A stretch of 11,038 bases of DNA from an uncultured Desulfovibrio sp. (GTDB lineage: Bacteria; Desulfobacterota; Desulfovibrionia; Desulfovibrionales; Desulfovibrionaceae), in the NCBI GenBank assembly GCA_947176055.1, contig CAMWPE010000066.1, positions 1 to 11,038 on the forward strand, in the 5' to 3' direction. Shown piece after piece: positions 7,059 to 11,038 of the stretch (the first letter of the stretch is position 1; the number at the start of each line of letters is the position of its first letter). Under the pieces are notes generated by a model. It searched no databases. It saw only the letters and a list, made by a program, of their open reading frames with translations, and was not told where the DNA came from. The position numbers and the translations under genes were made by a program.

Positions 7059-9155
7059 TTAAACTTCTATCTTGCTTGAAAAGTACCCTGGATCATTAAT
7101 GATCTTCAGGGACAGTTCGGCGATTCTCTCAAGCTCCTTTTGATCCAGACTTTGATCGCAAGGCAAAAGCAAAAGCCGCTTTTCCAGAGCCTCTTCCTGC
7201 GGAAAATGGTTGCGCGGTATTGGCAATGGATGCCACATACGCTGGCACACTATGTTAGCGCGTGTCAGCAAAGTATGCAAAATTTCTACGGGGAACGAGG
7301 CTGGCGCGACAAAGGGAAAAGCGAAGGGAGTAAAGTCCGGCTTCGCTATCTCCCAAAGACAATACTCATTTAGGCGATCATAAAGTATTGTCCAGTTTTT
7401 CTTGCGTTTTTCAGCTATGGGCGCGTACGGAACGCGTTTGAGCAAGGCTTCTGTTAAGACGCTCATTTTCCGTCGCGATAGCTGATGTTCCATATCGCTT
7501 TTTTGCCAGAAAAGATCGAGCGCCCTTTTGTCGGTGTCCGGTTCCAGGGCTTTGAGCAATAAATCTTCTCGCTGGTTAATGACTTCGCCAGTTTTATTTT
7601 CGAGCCAGCCTTTCAGATCGTCCGCGCCTTTGCCTACCAGGACTCCGCCGTCGGGAACGCCGAAGAGCTTGCGAGGGCTGTAAATTACCGCGCTCGCCAG
7701 ATCGTGTTTCGGCCGATCCAGGGATTGGGCCAGATCCTCGATCCAGATTATGTCGTCTCGTTCATGCAGGGCTATCGCGACTTCAGTCGGCAACGGTTTG
7801 CCAAGGTAATTAATGGTAAGGACGGCTTCGCCTTCCCCTACGGAATGAATGAACTCCGGCGACGGCTCCAGTTTTTCGTTTACGCGATAGAATTTACGGA
7901 TAAATTGACAAGATTCGCGATTTAATTCCAGCATCGGCGGCATATACGAGGGTAGCCAGAGAGCGCTGACGCCTTTTTCCCATAAATAGCGCATGAGCGC
8001 GGAGCGCAGGTTGAAAAAACAGGCGCTAGGCTCGTCTTTTGTCCAATAGTTCCAGACGCTGTCGGAGCGTTCGGGAATATCCGCGACCGCCAGTCGTGAA
8101 AAGCCGCCAAGAGCGTGCGCAGGCTCCGGCGTTTCCTGCTTGTCCATGTCCGGCGAGGACGCTGTTTGCCATGGCGGAGCAAATTCCGGTCTTTCGGGAA
8201 AGGCCAGGCGCGCGGCGTCGACAAGGATGGCGTCCTTCTGGATTTCATTAAAATAATGCTGATAATTATTGACCAAGGAACGGAGCTGATCGATATTGCC
8301 AGTTTTTACGCAATTATCGGCGATAGCCCTTAAGGCCAGCAGTATTCGCTCGCGAATCTGGAAGTGAAAGCGGCGCGAAAAAAACTTGTCCATATTTTCA
8401 TAGAGTTTGATCCAGTCTTCTCCCTCCTTCTGGAAAAACAGGCCCTTGTCCTGGGTTTGCAACCAGGAATACCCGCCCCCGTGTCGACGCCAGACGCTCA
8501 TCGGCTCGTCGAAATATTTGATCTTGCCCTCGACCGCGTGCAACATGAACAGGAAGTGATCGAACATCATCCTTTTGCGATACCAGTGCGGAAAACCGTC
8601 GGGGAAAAGCCAGCGCAGGACGAGAGATCCAGTCTGGAAATAATAGTTCGCCAGCGCCTCGTCGGCGAAAAACACTCCGTCTTTTATTCTTTGCTCGTCC
8701 GAAGTGCAGTCTTTATAGATATAGGCGGGCGTCGCGCCAGGCTGTTGGTTTTGCGTATCGAGGATTTGAACCTTATGCGCGGCTATGGAAAAATCGGGAT
8801 TTGCTTCCAGGAATGAAACCTGTTTTTGCAATTTGTCTGCCGCTGTCCAGTAATCGTCCCCTTCGCAGAACGCCACATATTTGCCGCGTATTTTCGCGCA
8901 ACCGTCGGCGAAATTCTTGCCCAGCTTTGTGTTCGTTGGCTGGATCGATAGGACGACGCGTTCGTCTTTCGCGGCGAATTCTTTTATTATTCGCTGGGTT
9001 TCGTCTTGAGAGGCGTCGTCGCAGATAATAAGCTCGAATGGGAAGTCTGTCTTCTGGCCCAGGACGCTTTCTATGGCCTGGGCAACGTACGGACCATGAT
9101 TATAGGTCAGCATCAACACGCTGATCAGCGGTTTAACCGCGTTTTCGTCGGACAT
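7059..9155 (-). CDS. Fusion of GT2 glycosyltransferase and DegT-like PLP aminotransferase
   Basis: This 698-residue protein joins two enzymes. Residues 9-230 are a GT-A, family 2 glycosyltransferase: ISVLMLTYNHGPYVAQAIES, FELIICDDAS (Asp46-Asp47) and VAFCEGDDYW (94-103), the sugar-nucleotide/metal site. Residues 230-345 form a helical linker ending in a Pro/Glu-rich stretch. Residues 350-695 resemble divergent DegT/DnrJ/EryC1 aminotransferases: FFNLRSALMRYLWEKGV, LPSYMPP, WIEDLAQSLD (Asp474, PLP nitrogen contact) and YSPRKLFGVPDGGVLV (Lys496, candidate Schiff-base lysine). Both key PLP residues are present, so the module may be active. The fusion suggests that the amino-modified product is made and transferred by one polypeptide, or that the PLP domain acts on the nascent glycan. 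ATG 9155 has GGGAA/AAGAA upstream. There is no membrane segment, so it is cytoplasmic or peripheral. Confidence 0.88.
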   Translation of the reverse strand: MSDENAVKPLISVLMLTYNHGPYVAQAIESVLGQKTDFPFELIICDDASQDETQRIIKEFAAKDERVVLSIQPTNTKLGKNFADGCAKIRGKYVAFCEGDDYWTAADKLQKQVSFLEANPDFSIAAHKVQILDTQNQQPGATPAYIYKDCTSDEQRIKDGVFFADEALANYYFQTGSLVLRWLFPDGFPHWYRKRMMFDHFLFMLHAVEGKIKYFDEPMSVWRRHGGGYSWLQTQDKGLFFQKEGEDWIKLYENMDKFFSRRFHFQIRERILLALRAIADNCVKTGNIDQLRSLVNNYQHYFNEIQKDAILVDAARLAFPERPEFAPPWQTASSPDMDKQETPEPAHALGGFSRLAVADIPERSDSVWNYWTKDEPSACFFNLRSALMRYLWEKGVSALWLPSYMPPMLELNRESCQFIRKFYRVNEKLEPSPEFIHSVGEGEAVLTINYLGKPLPTEVAIALHERDDIIWIEDLAQSLDRPKHDLASAVIYSPRKLFGVPDGGVLVGKGADDLKGWLENKTGEVINQREDLLLKALEPDTDKRALDLFWQKSDMEHQLSRRKMSVLTEALLKRVPYAPIAEKRKKNWTILYDRLNEYCLWEIAKPDFTPFAFPFVAPASFPVEILHTLLTRANIVCQRMWHPLPIPRNHFPQEEALEKRLLLLPCDQSLDQKELERIAELSLKIINDPGYFSSKIEV

Positions 9156-9184
9156 TATTTCTTATTCCCAAGCCTCGCGGCGGT

Positions 9185-10474
9185 TTAAATCTTGTCGTAA
9201 TAAAATATATTGCCATTTTCTTCGCGGACGTACCACGGAGGGCAAACGAAAATCGTCTTTATTGAACGGTCGAAGTTATCGTAAATTTTAGTTAAAATTT
9301 TTCTGGCTTCCTTGCGGTAGGCGAATATGACCAAAGGCGTTTTCGCGTAGGATTTATCGGCCAGGACGGATATATCCTGAACTGGAATACCTTCAAATTC
9401 TGTCAACGAGCCGGGATTATCTTCCAGAATCATCGCTATGGGCTTTGAGTCGTTAAAAAAGCAAGCGTAGCGTCGCCAGGCGGAGCCGTTTCCCATGAAT
9501 AATACATCCTGGCCCTTAAGTTTATCCGCTATCCATAAAGCGATCCGATCGTTTTCCTCCCAGTTATTGACGCTCATATCGTAGCATTTGCAACGGCGGC
9601 ATACGGGGATTTCCTTGTGCCGCATTTCCCGCCATTTGCGCCGGAAATCTTTCGCCTTGTCTCCATTAAAAATCTCTTCGAGACTTTGTTCGCGCAAATT
9701 GCCGAATGTTACCTTGTCATTGGGAAAAAGACAGCAAGGCGCGATATCAAGATCCGCGTGGATCTCGCACATTCCGGCCCTTTCGCCCCAGACTACATTG
9801 CAGGGAACTGGCGCGTTCCAGTAATCTCCTTCAATTTCGTCTGGCACAACTGGCAAGACTATTGTGGGGAAAATATTATCGTATCCTAGCCCGCGATAAA
9901 ATTCGAGGAAATCTCTCTTTTTCCGTTCGTAATCATCGACAGGATAGATCTCATTAAAATTTGTCATATCCTTGAGATAAAGTTTTCGCGGGGCGTCCGG
10001 AACTTTCGCGATATGCCGGAGATTGTTCAAAACATTTTCATATTTGCGGGAGCCTTGCAGTTTCGCGTAATCGTCTTTATCGAAGGCGTATAGACTTAAG
10101 AGGATCTGATCAAGACCGGACGAGAATAGTTCGCGAAAGTAGGCTTCGCTCCGGGCCACACTTAAAGTTGTGGTGATATTGACGACTGATTCCGGCCAGC
10201 TTTCTTTAATGAGGCGGATTTTTAGCGGCAGATCGTCAAGCAGCAAGGGATCCCCGGTATCGGAAAGGGTAACGTTACCCTTGAAACCGGGAACGCGATC
10301 CAGCAATATTTTGAGATCCTCGACGGCCATAATTTTACGTCGGGGAGAACGATCGCGCGCGCAACAAAATACGCAATTGTTGGCGCAATAATTGATTAAT
10401 TCGATATCCATCGAATGGAATCTATTTTCCACGCTTGGCATGCCATATGTGGGAAGAGCCGGAAAACGCGACAT
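9185..10474 (-). CDS. Radical SAM/SPASM protein with a C-terminal Rossmann-like domain
   Basis: Numbered from the ATG at 10474, the radical SAM cluster motif is CANNCVFC (Cys30, Cys34, Cys37; CX3CX2C). TLSDTGDPLL (69-78) matches the GGEP-type region. A Cys-rich SPASM-like segment spans 225-297 (Cys225, 236, 247, 248, 292, 295, 297), likely binding one or two auxiliary iron-sulfur clusters. Residues about 315-415 form an alpha/beta unit (DVLFMGNGSAWRRY, PIAMILED, FEGIPVQDISVL, PLVIFAYR) that recalls the PglD N-terminal domain. Such enzymes do radical epimerisation, dehydrogenation or bond formation; the substrate is unknown. An in-frame TTG at 10486 would add four residues but has no ribosome site; GAG eight bases before ATG 10474 is weak but better. 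It is the first gene after the predicted promoter. Confidence 0.88.
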   Translation of the reverse strand: MSRFPALPTYGMPSVENRFHSMDIELINYCANNCVFCCARDRSPRRKIMAVEDLKILLDRVPGFKGNVTLSDTGDPLLLDDLPLKIRLIKESWPESVVNITTTLSVARSEAYFRELFSSGLDQILLSLYAFDKDDYAKLQGSRKYENVLNNLRHIAKVPDAPRKLYLKDMTNFNEIYPVDDYERKKRDFLEFYRGLGYDNIFPTIVLPVVPDEIEGDYWNAPVPCNVVWGERAGMCEIHADLDIAPCCLFPNDKVTFGNLREQSLEEIFNGDKAKDFRRKWREMRHKEIPVCRRCKCYDMSVNNWEENDRIALWIADKLKGQDVLFMGNGSAWRRYACFFNDSKPIAMILEDNPGSLTEFEGIPVQDISVLADKSYAKTPLVIFAYRKEARKILTKIYDNFDRSIKTIFVCPPWYVREENGNIFYYDKI

Positions 10475-10518
10475 AAGCAGTCTCAATAGAATATTGGGAA
10501 AGTTAATAAAAATTATTG

Positions 10519-10547
10519 TATATAGGCAATGGCTGAAGGTATCGCAA
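10519..10547 (-). promoter_or_regulatory. Candidate sigma70-type promoter for the main operon
   Basis: On the minus strand, TTGCGA (10547-10542) and TATATA (10524-10519) are separated by exactly 17 bases. Transcription would start near 10512, giving a leader of about 38 bases before ATG 10474. It lies in the only sizeable AT-rich spacer on the upstream side of the operon. The match is by eye against consensus. Confidence 0.5.
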
Positions 10548-10559
10548 TTGTTGAATTAA

Positions 10560-10592
10560 ATTCGCTAACGCTAAGCGCGAATGAATTTTTTT
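10560..10592. terminator. Hairpin with T-run, possible terminator of the right-edge gene
   Basis: ATTCGC (10560-10565) pairs with GCGAAT (10577-10582) around an 11-base loop; alternative pairings (CGCT with AGCG) also exist. On the plus strand seven T follow at 10586-10592. On the minus strand the hairpin is preceded by seven A and followed by TTTAATT, a weak tail. It lies about 40-60 bases after the stop of the right-edge gene, where a minus-strand terminator is expected, but the better T-run serves the plus strand, which has no gene here. Confidence 0.35.
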
Positions 10593-10620
10593 GTCTGTCA
10601 ATATATAGCCCTTTTTAATT

Positions 10621-11038
10621 TCAAGCCGCTTGCCAACGCCCTTGTCTTGTTAAAACGTTCCAGACATTGCTATAGTAATTTAATGAAACGCCCGCATTTT
10701 TGAGCGCAATTCTTTGCCCGCGCGCTTTATAATGGCTGTCGCCGCGACGGAGAAGCCGTTTAACCGCGCGTCCGCCCGCTACGCTTTCGCGTCTTTTGCA
10801 AAAACTTCTTTAGCGTATGTCTCGAATAAAGGATCAAAAAATGGGCCGCACCAATTAAAACAATTCATTTTCTTCGCTTCGGAAAAAAGATAACGGGCCG
10901 CTTGTTTTGTGCGTTCCGATATTTTACTCTCTTGAGCGCGATTAAAATCTGGGGAAGTAAGAACTACCCGAACGCCAATATTTTTCATATTTGTTAAAAA
11001 AGATTTGATTCCCTCTTTATCATTATTATCTTCAGTAA
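10621..11038 (-). pseudogene. 3' end of a possible SGNH/AlgX-like hydrolase gene with an apparent one-base frameshift
   Basis: Two frames appear to form one gene. From the right edge to TAG at 10779-10781 the protein is open and natural-looking (GIKSFLTNMKNIGVRVVLTS, then an amphipathic stretch, then NWCGPFFDPLFETYAKEVF). The frame starting one base earlier is closed by TAA at 10810-10812 but then runs open to TGA at 10621, reading AVKRLLRRGDSHYKARGQRI and ending NVWNVLTRQGRWQAA. GDSHYKARGQRIA resembles the C-terminal catalytic Asp-x-His block of SGNH or AlgX/AlgJ-type esterases and acyltransferases, and VVLTSPDF fits a late strand of that fold. A single lost base between 10779 and 10812, for example in the A5 run at 10800-10804 or T4 at 10794-10797, would join them. 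It may be a true mutation, a read error or programmed slippage. The family call is tentative. Confidence 0.5.

Noticed and set aside
8364..8816. 150-codon plus-strand open frame
   Set aside because: Antisense to the glycosyltransferase domain, which has clear catalytic motifs. No ribosome site or domain pattern was seen.
10596..10601. Perfect TTGACA -35 element on the minus strand
   Set aside because: No acceptable -10 hexamer lies 16-18 bases downstream (GCGCTT at 17), so the 10519-10547 pair is preferred.
10728..10733. TATAAT on the plus strand
   Set aside because: It lies inside the coding-like second frame of the right-edge gene, has no -35 partner, and no plus-strand gene follows.
1..11038. 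tRNA, rRNA, CRISPR array, insertion sequence or attachment site
   Set aside because: I saw no spaced repeats, transposase motifs, terminal inverted repeats or tRNA-like cloverleaf. The window is almost fully occupied by protein genes.

Overview
The window is a compact, almost entirely minus-strand block of surface-polysaccharide or glycoconjugate genes, read right to left. Base composition is mixed and looks close to half GC by eye, with AT-rich spacers. The style is bacterial: Shine-Dalgarno sites, some TTG starts and gaps of 14 to 121 bases. The families present (DegT aminotransferase, WbqC, FkbM methyltransferase, NeuD/PglD acyltransferase, GT2, radical SAM/SPASM, ATP-grasp) suggest an O-antigen, capsule or protein-glycosylation locus, probably of a Gram-negative bacterium. 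I cannot name the genus.

Right edge (10621-11038): the 3' end of a gene that may encode an SGNH/AlgX-like esterase or acyltransferase. It seems to be split by a one-base deletion between 10779 and 10812; the downstream frame carries on to 10621 with an Asp-x-His motif. The spacer 10475-10620 holds a hairpin with a T-run and a plausible sigma70-type promoter (10519-10547) driving the main operon.

Main operon, in order of transcription: a radical SAM/SPASM protein with an extra C-terminal Rossmann-like domain; a GT2 glycosyltransferase fused to a DegT-like PLP aminotransferase; a PglD/NeuD-type sugar acyltransferase; a protein with about three Rid/YjgF-like units resembling chorismatases in layout; an unrecognised protein with a Rossmann-like N-terminus and a beta-propeller-like body; a WbqC family protein; an FkbM methyltransferase whose N-terminus extends upstream of the first ATG without a standard start codon; and a DegT/DnrJ/EryC1/StrS aminotransferase overlapping fkbM by four bases. 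After a 121-base spacer with a perfect hairpin comes the 5' end of a probable ATP-grasp protein, which runs off the left edge.

Inferred pathway: the two PLP aminotransferase modules make or modify an amino sugar, or attach an amino-acid-like group. The PglD-type enzyme, WbqC and ATP-grasp proteins would acylate or ligate onto the amine, the Rid protein would handle reactive imine/enamine intermediates or supply an aromatic acid, FkbM would O-methylate, the radical SAM protein would do a radical oxidation or epimerisation, and GT2 would transfer the sugar. The combination, and especially the two fusions and the Rid and propeller proteins, does not match a pathway I can name.
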